A stretch of 64,000 bases of DNA from Gemmatimonadota bacterium (lineage in GTDB: Bacteria > Gemmatimonadota > Gemmatimonadetes > Gemmatimonadales > GWC2-71-9). The stretch covers positions 1-64,000 of the forward strand of contig JAJCZX010000038.1 of the NCBI GenBank assembly GCA_029262195.1. Direction: 5' to 3'. The notes beneath the pieces are model-generated. The model worked only from the letters and a program-made list of their open reading frames with translations. It did no database searches and was not told the origin of the DNA. Below, in pieces: positions 26,392 to 34,175 of this stretch. Both the position numbers and the translations under genes were made by a program. Numbering within the stretch: position 1 is the stretch's first letter; the number at the start of each line of letters is the position of its first letter.

Positions 26392-27027
26392 ATGATTTAC
26401 GACATTAGTCCAACCGTCTCCCCGGCTCTGGCGGTCTGGCCCGGCGACACGAAGCCTACGCGGGAGGTTTTGCTCGATCTAGCGCGAGGTGACAACCTTA
26501 CCCTTTCCACCTTGAATGCCACGGTCCACCTGGGCTCTCACACAGACGCACCAAGTCACTATGAAAAGGACGGGGCGACGATTGAAGAGGTTGCCCTCGA
26601 TACCTACTTGGGACTGTGTCAGGTGATTGATTGTTCGGGGGAGGGGGGAGTTGGGAGGGGGGAACGAGTAGAGAGGTCCCATCTGCTGTCGCCACCGACA
26701 TCTGAGCGAGTGTTGCTAAGGACGGGTACCTATCCTGATCCAGAACAGTTCAATGAAGATTTTGCCGGTCTATCTCTGGAACTCGTGAACAAGCTGGCTG
26801 GATGTGGGGTGAAGTTGATCGGAGTGGACACGCCGAGCGTGGACCTGTTTAGCTCCAAAGACCTACCAGCGCATCAGGCGTGTGCCAACAACGGGATACT
26901 AATTCTGGAGGGTATCGTTCTAACCGATGTCCCTGACGGAGACTATGAATTGATCGCTTTGCCACTGAAACTAGAGGGCTTCGATGCGAGTCCGGTGAGG
27001 GCGATACTCAGGGACGTTGGAGGTTAG
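26392..27027 (+). CDS. kynB: Kynurenine formamidase (KynB type)
   Basis: 211 residues of the cyclase/KynB family. It removes formate from N-formylkynurenine. The two-metal motif HLGSHTDAPSH (His46, His50, Asp52, His56) and the opening YDISPTVSPALAVWPGDT are diagnostic. A loop rich in Gly/Glu at about 78-92 (SGEGGVGRGERVE) is less usual. It ends the plus-strand kynurenine run, 31 bases from the end of a convergent operon. Confidence 0.92.
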   Translation: MIYDISPTVSPALAVWPGDTKPTREVLLDLARGDNLTLSTLNATVHLGSHTDAPSHYEKDGATIEEVALDTYLGLCQVIDCSGEGGVGRGERVERSHLLSPPTSERVLLRTGTYPDPEQFNEDFAGLSLELVNKLAGCGVKLIGVDTPSVDLFSSKDLPAHQACANNGILILEGIVLTDVPDGDYELIALPLKLEGFDASPVRAILRDVGG

Positions 27028-27058
27028 AAGAAAGAAGTCAGAAGATAGGGGCGTGACG

Positions 27059-27478
27059 TCAGGGGGTTGCAATGACTTTCAGTTCCACGGCAATCGGGGT
27101 TGGGAGGCAGTTAACCTCCAGGGTGGTGCGGGTCGGTTGATTGTCCTTGAAATATTCGGCGTAGAGTGCGTTGAAAGTGGGGAAATCGTCCCTCATGTTG
27201 GTCAGAAACACGGTTACATCGACTATGTTCGCCCAGCTTGAACCAGCGTCTTCAAGTACCGTTTTGATGTTTTCGAAAACGGCTCGACATTGAACCTCAA
27301 TGTCATAGGATACAATGTTGCCGTTTTCATCCAAATCCACGCCAGGGATTTTTTTAATCCCCTTTGTTCGCGGCCCCATTCCGGATAAAAATAAAAAATC
27401 ACCGACGCGTTTTGCGTGGGGAAACGCCCCCACAGGTTCCGGGGCTCGCAAACTGTTGATCGTGTCCTTCTGGGCCAT
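27059..27478 (-). CDS. RidA-family deaminase, probable 2-aminomuconate deaminase
   Basis: 139 residues of the RidA/YjgF fold: GAFPHAKRVGDFLFLSGMGP, IEVQCRAVFENIKTVLEDAG, and the ligand-binding arginine in NQPTRTTLEVNCLP. The GPRTKGIKKIPGV segment is seen in RidA proteins of aminomuconate pathways (AmnD/NbaF), which deaminate 2-aminomuconate to 4-oxalocrotonate. It overlaps the aldehyde dehydrogenase stop by one base, which supports that role. A general enamine/imine deaminase remains possible. Confidence 0.82.
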   Translation of the reverse strand: MAQKDTINSLRAPEPVGAFPHAKRVGDFLFLSGMGPRTKGIKKIPGVDLDENGNIVSYDIEVQCRAVFENIKTVLEDAGSSWANIVDVTVFLTNMRDDFPTFNALYAEYFKDNQPTRTTLEVNCLPTPIAVELKVIATP

Positions 27479-28941
27479 TAGTCTCCCGTGTACGTGCAGA
27501 CGTTTTTCGGTTCAGTGAAAAACCGCAAGGCTTCGTTGCCACCTTCTCGACCCACTCCGCTGTCTTTCATCCCCCCAAACGGCACCCTCAGATCTCGCAG
27601 CATCCAGCAATTTATCCACACCGTTCCCGCTTCGAGGGCTTCGGCGACTCGGTGGCTGCGTGCCAGATCGGATGTCCAAACAGAAGCGGAAAGTCCGTAA
27701 CGTGTCCCGTTCGCAATCGTGATCGCTTCTTCCTCTGTGTCGAACGGGATTATGGTCACCACAGGACCAAAAATTTCCTCCTGATTCACGCGGCAGTCAG
27801 GCCCCAGACCGGTAATCGCAGTCGGATTGAGAAAAAATCCTCCAGTGCAACGTTCGCTCAAACCCGACGGGGCATCTCCTCCGCACTCGATGTTGCCGCC
27901 CTCTGCGATAGCAAGATCGACGTATGATTTCACCTTGGCCAGATGTTGTTCTGAAACGAGTGCGCCGTGATCGGTATCATCGCAAAGGGGGTCACCGACC
28001 TTCAAGCCATTTGTCGCTGTAACGAAACGTTTAACGAATTCGTTGTGAATTGAACGCTCCACCACAATGCGGGACCCACACAGGCAAATCTGTCCCTGGT
28101 TAGAAAACGACGAACGCACAGTGGTTTCGACGACCGTATCAAGATCTGCGTCCGCGAAGATCAGGTTGGGGTTCTTTCCCCCCATCTCAAGCGCCAACTT
28201 TTTGAAGCTTCCCGCAGTGGCTTTTGCAATCGCGGCGCCCGTGGCGGTGCCGCCGGTAAACGAGATCGCCCTAACCTCTTCGTGTGCAACCAGGGGGGCG
28301 CCAGCCCCCGGTCCGGTCCCGTGGACGATATTCAGCACGCCCGGCGGTAACCCTGCGTCGTCGCAAACCTGTGCTAGAAGGAAGGCTGTCATCGGCGTTA
28401 TCTCAGACGGTTTGGCTACAGCTGTGTTCCCCGAGGCGATGGCGGGGGCGATTTTCCAGGTAAGAAGATACAGAGGTAAATTCCAGGGACTGATCAAACC
28501 GACCACACCCAGGGGGCGACGCAGAGTGTAATTGATGGCCTGATGGTCCGTTATGTGTGCTTCGGTGTTGGTATGGAGAATGGCCGTCGCAAAGAACCTG
28601 AGGTTGGCCACGGCGCGAGGGATATCGACGCTTTCCGCAAGAGAAATCGGTTTGCCAGTGTCGACACTTTCGGCCCGCGCGAATTTTTCCAGGCGATCTT
28701 CAACCAGTTGTGCCATCCGAAGCATCACGGTAGACCGCGTTTGGGCAGTGGACTTCTTCCAACCTTGAAACGCATCGGATGCTGTCGCGATGGCTGCGTC
28801 CACATCTTCGGCGCCGCTATCGGGAATTTCACCGTAAACTTTACCTGTGGCCGGTTCTACATTCTTCAGGTAGTTGCCCTGCGCAGGAGGTCGAAATTTC
28901 CCTCCTATGAAGTTGTCGATCCGAATAAGGCCTGTCGTCAT
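27478..28941 (-). CDS. 2-aminomuconate 6-semialdehyde dehydrogenase
   Basis: 487 residues, aldehyde dehydrogenase superfamily. Catalytic Cys286 sits in NQGQICLCGSR with Cys288 next to it, the general-base Glu252 in LEMGGKNPN, and Asn154 in SPWNLPLY. The paired cysteines and context fit AMSDH (NbaE/AmnC), which oxidises 2-aminomuconate semialdehyde with NAD+. Other hydroxymuconic-semialdehyde dehydrogenases are close relatives. It overlaps the SDR gene upstream by 4 bases and RidA downstream by 1. Confidence 0.9.
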   Translation of the reverse strand: MTTGLIRIDNFIGGKFRPPAQGNYLKNVEPATGKVYGEIPDSGAEDVDAAIATASDAFQGWKKSTAQTRSTVMLRMAQLVEDRLEKFARAESVDTGKPISLAESVDIPRAVANLRFFATAILHTNTEAHITDHQAINYTLRRPLGVVGLISPWNLPLYLLTWKIAPAIASGNTAVAKPSEITPMTAFLLAQVCDDAGLPPGVLNIVHGTGPGAGAPLVAHEEVRAISFTGGTATGAAIAKATAGSFKKLALEMGGKNPNLIFADADLDTVVETTVRSSFSNQGQICLCGSRIVVERSIHNEFVKRFVTATNGLKVGDPLCDDTDHGALVSEQHLAKVKSYVDLAIAEGGNIECGGDAPSGLSERCTGGFFLNPTAITGLGPDCRVNQEEIFGPVVTIIPFDTEEEAITIANGTRYGLSASVWTSDLARSHRVAEALEAGTVWINCWMLRDLRVPFGGMKDSGVGREGGNEALRFFTEPKNVCTYTGD

Positions 28942-29714
28942 AGAGCCGTAATCCTGCCCCCGTCGACCGGAATATTGGTGCCGCTGATGTACGCGGCGGC
29001 AGGTGATGCGAGAAACAGCACCGCTTCGGCTGTCTCCTCAGGGGTGGCAAACCGTCCGGCGGGAATCGTCGATTTCATTCCTTCGGCAACCTCGTCTTCA
29101 GATTTCCCCTGGGCAGTTGCTTTGCCCGCTATGATCGAAGCCAAACGGTCGGTTGAGGTGAATCCCGGTAAAACGTTGTTGACCGTGATACCGTCCGGAC
29201 CCAACTCCATCGACAACGTCTTTGACCAGCTGGCCACCGCGCCCCGGACCGTATTGGAAACTCCCAGCCCAGGAATCGGCTGTTTTACAGAAGTGGATAT
29301 GATGTTGATAATCCTACCGTGACCTGCCTCCCTCATTCCCGGAACCAAAGCCTGTGCGAGAACCTGGTTGCAAAGCACGTGTCGGGCAAAGGCCACTGAA
29401 ATTTCGTCGGGAGTAGCGTCGATGAGTGGGCCGCCTTTGGGTCCGCCGCTGTTGTTCACGAGGATATGATAGGCGCCTGTGGAGTCCACATGGTTCCGGA
29501 CCACATCGCCTAACTTCTGGGGGTCGTCAAAATCTGCTGCCAGGTAGTTGTGTCCGTCACCTTCGAGAGCAGAACAAACCTCCGAGAGCTTCGATGCGTC
29601 CCGTGCAACCAGTGTTACAGCAGCCCCATTTCGTGCAAGAAGCTCGGCGGACGAGCGCCCGATGCCGCGGGTGCTCCCGCAGACCATGGCACGTTTTCCA
29701 TTCAATACGCTCAT
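28938..29714 (-). CDS. SDR-family protein lacking the usual catalytic Tyr-Lys
   Basis: 258 residues from ATG 29712-29714 (GGAG upstream). The coenzyme motif is MVCGSTRGIGRSSAELLARN and the NNAG equivalent is VNNSGGPKGG. Ser140 is in place (INIISTS), but the positions expected for Tyr (+13) and Lys (+17) hold Ser153 and Arg157 in GVSNTVRGAVASW. This SNTxR subgroup is known among SDRs annotated as 3-oxoacyl-ACP-reductase-like; its chemistry is unclear. It lies between an M20 hydrolase and AMSDH in one operon. Confidence 0.85.
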   Translation of the reverse strand: MSVLNGKRAMVCGSTRGIGRSSAELLARNGAAVTLVARDASKLSEVCSALEGDGHNYLAADFDDPQKLGDVVRNHVDSTGAYHILVNNSGGPKGGPLIDATPDEISVAFARHVLCNQVLAQALVPGMREAGHGRIINIISTSVKQPIPGLGVSNTVRGAVASWSKTLSMELGPDGITVNNVLPGFTSTDRLASIIAGKATAQGKSEDEVAEGMKSTIPAGRFATPEETAEAVLFLASPAAAYISGTNIPVDGGRITAL

Positions 29715-29736
29715 TAAAGGTGTGTTCTCCTTTGGC

Positions 29737-30906
29737 TTAATCCTGCGCTGAAGCCTGGCGCGCACACTCAGCCAGAACAGCGGCGCCTACAAAAATAGCT
29801 TCGTCTTCAGCGTAAAAAAGGGGGGAGTGGGCAGGGATTACGTCTCCGTCAGCAAAACGGGCCCCGACCCTCATGAAGCAGCCCGGAATCTGTTCCTGGT
29901 AGGCGGCAAAATCTTCACCGGCCATATTGACCAGGCCGAACGGCACCAATGCCTCTGATCCCAAAACAGTCGACACCGCAGCGCGGGCCACCGCAGTTGC
30001 GTCGGGAGGGTTAACTACTGGTGCGGGCCCCATTTTGATGTCTACTTCAACGGGAAGTGAAAACATTTGTGAAACACCTGCGGCGATGTTCCGGATTTCC
30101 TGGTGGATTTGTTTTCTGGTGGAAGCGAGGGTGGCTCGTATCGTTCCGCCAGTACTTGCCTGAGCAGGAATGACGTTTGGCGCTCGACCCGCGGAGAGTT
30201 GTCCGAGGGTAACCACGCCGGGTGAAGCTGGATCCAGCTTGCGAGAGACGATGCTTTGGGCAGCGACGATGAATTGCGCAATAGCCAGAACCGGGTCGGG
30301 TGCCTCGTGCGGTCGCGCACCGTGAGCCCCACCGCTCGTCGCGACCACCGAGAATGTATCGCTCGATGCAGCTAACGGTCCCTCATCCGCCACCACCTGG
30401 CCCAAAGGAAAGCGCCGGTCTACGTGAGCACCAAAGATCAGCGAGATACCTTCCAGCGCACCATCCTTGATTATTTTTTTCGCGCCCTGGCCGGTTTCCT
30501 CCCCGGGTTGCAAGATCACCACTACATCGGACTGCGCCGGAGAGGCCACCAGGAGATGTGCAGCACCCACCGCCCAGGTGGCATGAACGTCGTGGCCGCA
30601 GGCGTGCATAACGCCAGGGACCTGGGATTGGTAGGGTAACCCCGTGGCTTCGTGGATCGGTAGCGCATCGATATCTCCACGGATACCAATGGCCGGCAAC
30701 GATCTGTTTTGCCCCGGAATGCGAGCCACCAATCCAGTGTCTCCGACCCGTTTCACATCGTCAGAAATCTCTCGTAGCTCGGCTTCAAGACGATTGGCCG
30801 TCTCCACTTCCTCAAACGACAATTCCGGATTCTGATGGATGTGATGTCTTAGGTCCGTCAGTCGCTTCCGCAGCGCGGGCGGAACTAGTTGTTCAACGTT
30901 GCCCAT
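29737..30906 (-). CDS. M20-family amidohydrolase, possible N-succinyl-L-amino acid desuccinylase
   Basis: 389 residues of the M20D metallo-amidohydrolases. Metal-binding motifs: GIRGDIDALPIHEATGLPYQ, MHACGHDVHAT (Cys103, His105) and QPGEETGQGA (Glu136, Glu137), with a lid-domain GAHGARPHEAPDP. The family removes acyl groups from amino acids. It follows the enolase-superfamily racemase by 3 bases and a GNAT before that, the same trio as the D-to-L amino acid conversion pathway of Geobacillus kaustophilus, where the hydrolase is an L-desuccinylase. Confidence 0.85.
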   Translation of the reverse strand: MGNVEQLVPPALRKRLTDLRHHIHQNPELSFEEVETANRLEAELREISDDVKRVGDTGLVARIPGQNRSLPAIGIRGDIDALPIHEATGLPYQSQVPGVMHACGHDVHATWAVGAAHLLVASPAQSDVVVILQPGEETGQGAKKIIKDGALEGISLIFGAHVDRRFPLGQVVADEGPLAASSDTFSVVATSGGAHGARPHEAPDPVLAIAQFIVAAQSIVSRKLDPASPGVVTLGQLSAGRAPNVIPAQASTGGTIRATLASTRKQIHQEIRNIAAGVSQMFSLPVEVDIKMGPAPVVNPPDATAVARAAVSTVLGSEALVPFGLVNMAGEDFAAYQEQIPGCFMRVGARFADGDVIPAHSPLFYAEDEAIFVGAAVLAECARQASAQD

Positions 30907-30909
30907 TGG

Positions 30910-32028
30910 CTACTGTCCTCCCTCCGCTTTACGCACTGTCAATTGGTCAACGCGGCCAACATCCACTTCAACTCCCAGGCCGGGAGAAGTGGGTACCACA
31001 ACATAACCCTTTGCGTTCATCGTCCACTCCGGTGACACAATATCCTGCTCCCAGTATCTGGAACTCGGACTGATGTCGCCCGGAAGGGTGAAGTTGGGCA
31101 ACGAAGCGAGGGCTACGTTGTACGCGCGGCCAACACCGCTCTCCAGCATCCCTCCGCACCACACGGGGATACCGACTGACGCTGCCAGGTCGTGAATAGC
31201 AATGGCCTCAGCGAATCCTCCGACGCGCCCGGGTTTGATGTTGATGACTCGGCCGCTGCCCAATTCAATCATCTCACGGGCCTTTTCAACGGATGTGATT
31301 GACTCGTCCAAACAGATCGGCGTGGTCAACAACTTCTGAAGATGGGAATGCCGGTAGACATCGTCCCACGCCAGCGGTTGTTCGATCATGATCAGTCCGA
31401 ATCGGTCGAACTGTTTCAAAACAGGGACGTCGTCCAGCGTGTAAGAGTTGTTTGCGTCGACCATAAGGTCGTGATCTCCTATTGCGTCGCGTGCTGCAGC
31501 AACGTATTCGAGATCTTTGCCGGGCTTCACTTTTACTTTGATTTTCTGATAACCGGCTTCCACCGCCTCGCTGGCTTTGCGACCAAGAGCCTCAGGAGAA
31601 TCCTGGATACCAATCGAAATCCCGGTGCCGACTTTGTCTCTACTCCCTCCTAGCACACCGGAAAGAGGGGTTCCGGCGCGTTGGGCGGTCAAGGCCCAAA
31701 CTCCCATCTCCACAGCTGCCTTAGCCATGTGGTTGCCACGAATCGCATGGTCCAGGGCAAGGGAAACTTCCGTTGGCGAATCGAACTCTCTTCCAATCAC
31801 CAGAGGCGAAATCCATTCCTTGATCGCCACCCAGGCTGTGTCGATAGCTTCAGGGGAGTAATTTGGCACGGCACCGGCAACGCACTCGCTCCATACGGAC
31901 ACTCCGTCCACGTCAGTTATTTCGAGAAGCAGGATTCTGCGGTCGGTCTCAACACCGGAAGAAATTTGGAACGGTTCTTTCAACGGGATTTGGATCTCGC
32001 GCAACCCGACGCTCTTGATGTTGATCAA
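30910..32028 (-). CDS. Enolase-superfamily racemase (NSAR/OSBS type)
   Basis: 372 residues of the muconate-lactonizing subgroup. The base pair is the KxK motif Lys164-Val-Lys166 (YQKIKVKVKPG) with the opposing Lys265 (INIKPGRVGG); Mg2+ ligands are Asp191, Glu216 and Asp241 (MVDANNSYT, MIEQPLAWDD, CLDES). The sequence pattern is that of o-succinylbenzoate synthase/N-succinylamino acid racemase. The genome uses futalosine menaquinone genes (60548-63577), so a menaquinone role is unlikely and racemisation of N-succinyl amino acids is favoured. It overlaps the GNAT by 4 bases. Confidence 0.88.
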   Translation of the reverse strand: MINIKSVGLREIQIPLKEPFQISSGVETDRRILLLEITDVDGVSVWSECVAGAVPNYSPEAIDTAWVAIKEWISPLVIGREFDSPTEVSLALDHAIRGNHMAKAAVEMGVWALTAQRAGTPLSGVLGGSRDKVGTGISIGIQDSPEALGRKASEAVEAGYQKIKVKVKPGKDLEYVAAARDAIGDHDLMVDANNSYTLDDVPVLKQFDRFGLIMIEQPLAWDDVYRHSHLQKLLTTPICLDESITSVEKAREMIELGSGRVINIKPGRVGGFAEAIAIHDLAASVGIPVWCGGMLESGVGRAYNVALASLPNFTLPGDISPSSRYWEQDIVSPEWTMNAKGYVVVPTSPGLGVEVDVGRVDQLTVRKAEGGQ

Positions 32029-32909
32029 CTGTCGCTCCCCAATTCTAGCCTGTAGAAACAGCGACCCGAACCAGCGTCGCGTCCGAACTCCACGACATCA
32101 TAGCCTCGTCCTAAATAAATCTCGAACGCTTCCCTCGTATTAACACGCCATTCTTTGGCCCGCATGGCGGATTGATGTTTCACTATAAGAATGTCTTCCG
32201 GGATTTCGATTATGACATCGCCTTCGGCTGAGTTCTCGATATCGCCCGGCAGGGGAATTCCTTCCGCGAAAGTCGAATTGACTGTCTTTACATCACCGTT
32301 GATTTTCAGTCGCGCCTGAGACCTGGCATTTTCAAGGTCCCACCTGGCTATGAACCTGTCCGTTCCGATTCCCGAGTCGAGTTTGCCTCGGTATCCGTCA
32401 CCGTACATCGACTTTACGTACTGGTCGATCGACACTCCCAGATTATTGATATTGAAGTGGGCGTTGCGGGCCACCAACGGATCAAAGGTCCAATACATCA
32501 TGGGTATTCCCAACTCGAGAAGGCGTTTCCTCTGGTACTTTTTTAAGGCCCGGCCAAGTCCTGTGTCGCGTCGTTCCGGAACGACGGCGAGCATGTGTGA
32601 CCAGTGTCCCTGAGAGCCGTTGCGCACTCCTGAGATGCCGAAAACAAATCCTAAAAGATCCCCCGATTCGTCGAAGGCTCCTGCTACTATCCCACCGATC
32701 TTCTGGGTGATCTTTAAAATGCCAGTGGTGGCGAATTCGGGGAAATTTGCGCCCCAGGTAGCTTCCTGCAGTAGGGCGCACGCGTTGTACTCGTCGGAAG
32801 CACTGAGATCGCGTATTTCCACGCCGCTGGTTTCGGATTCCTGTTTCACACTAACAAGTTGACCAAAAGAGCCGGTGGACGGAACCGGAGGCGGTAATGT
32901 TACCTTCAA
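32025..32909 (-). CDS. GNAT-family acyltransferase (COG3375 type), possible D-amino acid N-succinyltransferase
   Basis: 294 residues. The acyl-CoA region is MLAVVPERRDTGLGRALKKY (R-x-x-G-x-G), preceded by GGIVAGAFDESGDLLGFVFG and followed by a 150-residue C-terminal domain containing MMYWTFDPLVARNAHFNINN, a pattern I associate with COG3375. In Geobacillus such a GNAT succinylates D-amino acids ahead of the racemase. The start is uncertain: TTG 32909 is the longest; GTG 32849 is another option. It heads the minus-strand operon. Confidence 0.78.
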   Translation of the reverse strand: MKVTLPPPVPSTGSFGQLVSVKQESETSGVEIRDLSASDEYNACALLQEATWGANFPEFATTGILKITQKIGGIVAGAFDESGDLLGFVFGISGVRNGSQGHWSHMLAVVPERRDTGLGRALKKYQRKRLLELGIPMMYWTFDPLVARNAHFNINNLGVSIDQYVKSMYGDGYRGKLDSGIGTDRFIARWDLENARSQARLKINGDVKTVNSTFAEGIPLPGDIENSAEGDVIIEIPEDILIVKHQSAMRAKEWRVNTREAFEIYLGRGYDVVEFGRDAGSGRCFYRLELGSDS

Positions 32910-32959
32910 AGGATACAGTACAACCCTATAACTTTAACCTTCTGACTTCTACGCTACCC

Positions 32960-33709
32960 ATGAAAAGATTCCTTGCTACGTTTGCCCTGGTGGCGGTATT
33001 GATTCCCGCAACCAGCTTCGCACAAAACACAACAGTCGTCGTCAGAGTTCTTGCTCACGATGCCAAGATCATCGGGAGCGGCGTTGGCGGCGCAAGAGTT
33101 ACGATCAAGAACGCCCGGACCGGGGAAGTCCTCGCAGAGGGCGAACACGGAGGGAGTACTGGAAACACTGACGCCATTATGGTTACGCCTCGGGTCAGGG
33201 GTACGGCTGTTTTTGACGGTGCTGGCCAATTCGTTGCCCATCTCAACCTGAATCGTCCCACAACTCTTGAGTTCATTGCCGAAGGGCCTCTGGGGTTTCC
33301 TGCCGCCACACAACGCGCCACGAAGACTATGGTGGTCATGCCCGGCGAAGATATGACGGGTGACGGCGTGGTGCTCGAATTGCACGGATTCATAGTTGAA
33401 GTTTCCTCTACCGGCGAGATTGTCGGAGGATCTCGTGCAGTAGCTATCACGGGCACGGTTCGAATGATGTGTGGTTGCCCCCACACTCCGGGCGGACTCT
33501 GGGACGCCAATCGCGTTTCAGTGTCGGCGAGGGTTATCGTTGGTGGAAGATTGTTGCGACAGGAGCCGATGGAATACGCTGGAACTCCCAATACTTTTAC
33601 GGCGGAGTTGGACCTTTCAGATGTGCCTGCGGGTTCGATGATCCACGTTGTCGCATCCGACCCCACTAGACAAAACGCCGGTTACAGCTCTGGCCTGGAG
33701 GTAAAATGA
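32960..33709 (+). CDS. Secreted beta-rich protein paired with a cytochrome c
   Basis: 249 residues from ATG 32960. A signal peptide (MKRFLATFALVAVLIPATSF) is cleaved near AQN. The mature part has Ig-like or carboxypeptidase-regulatory-like strands (GGARVTIKNARTGEVLAEGE) and a central RMMCGCPHTPGGLWD stretch with two cysteines and a histidine that could bind a metal. It ends overlapping the cytochrome gene by ATGA, so the pair likely works together in the periplasm. Family not recognised. Confidence 0.6.
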   Translation: MKRFLATFALVAVLIPATSFAQNTTVVVRVLAHDAKIIGSGVGGARVTIKNARTGEVLAEGEHGGSTGNTDAIMVTPRVRGTAVFDGAGQFVAHLNLNRPTTLEFIAEGPLGFPAATQRATKTMVVMPGEDMTGDGVVLELHGFIVEVSSTGEIVGGSRAVAITGTVRMMCGCPHTPGGLWDANRVSVSARVIVGGRLLRQEPMEYAGTPNTFTAELDLSDVPAGSMIHVVASDPTRQNAGYSSGLEVK

Positions 33710-34104
33710 TCAAGCAGACGGTCGCAGTACTTACGGTAACACTGGTGCTTGGATGTGGCGGGGAACACGACCAGCATGACGCTGACGCTCCGACCCCGGT
33801 GGCTACCGCGGCCGGCCCAACACCTACCATGTACCTCCCGGGGGAGACCCTGTTCAATCTGAACTGCGCCAGCTGCCACGGGGTCAAGGCCACCGGTACT
33901 CAGCAGGGCCCACCGCTCGTCCATCGCATATACGAGCCGTCACACCACGCCGACGCAGCGTTCTATCGGGCTGTTGAACTCGGGACCCAGGCACACCACT
34001 GGGGCTTCGGAGACATGTCCCCGGTTGAAGGAGTGTCGAGGGGCGACATCACGCTGATCATAAATTTCGTCAGGTGGCTCCAGAGGGAAGCCGGTATTAC
34101 CTGA
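33706..34104 (+). CDS. Lipoprotein monohaem cytochrome c
   Basis: 132 residues. A short signal with lipobox ending at Cys17 (TVTLVLGCGG) is followed by a histidine/aspartate-rich linker (EHDQHDADAPT), then class I haem motif CASCH (Cys54, Cys57, His58). The distal ligand is probably the Met in FGDMSP, just before the last helix. It would be lipid-anchored in the periplasm and pass electrons. It is coupled to the preceding secreted protein. Confidence 0.85.
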   Translation: MIKQTVAVLTVTLVLGCGGEHDQHDADAPTPVATAAGPTPTMYLPGETLFNLNCASCHGVKATGTQQGPPLVHRIYEPSHHADAAFYRAVELGTQAHHWGFGDMSPVEGVSRGDITLIINFVRWLQREAGIT

Positions 34105-34174
34105 CGCAGATAAACACAGATTCTTGCAGATTGGATCAGCGTTTATCTGTGGCCCTATCTGCGTTAATCTGCGG
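34105..34174. repeat. Short inverted repeat cluster (AGATAAACACAGAT type)
   Basis: CGCAGATAAACACAGAT (34105-34121), ATCAGCGTTTATCTGTGG (34135-34152) and TATCTGCGTTAATCTGCGG (34156-34174) are near-complementary or near-identical to one another. They can fold into a hairpin between convergent genes. The same kind of word is a scattered intergenic repeat in many bacteria, to my memory. Confidence 0.55.
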
Positions 34175-34175
34175 C

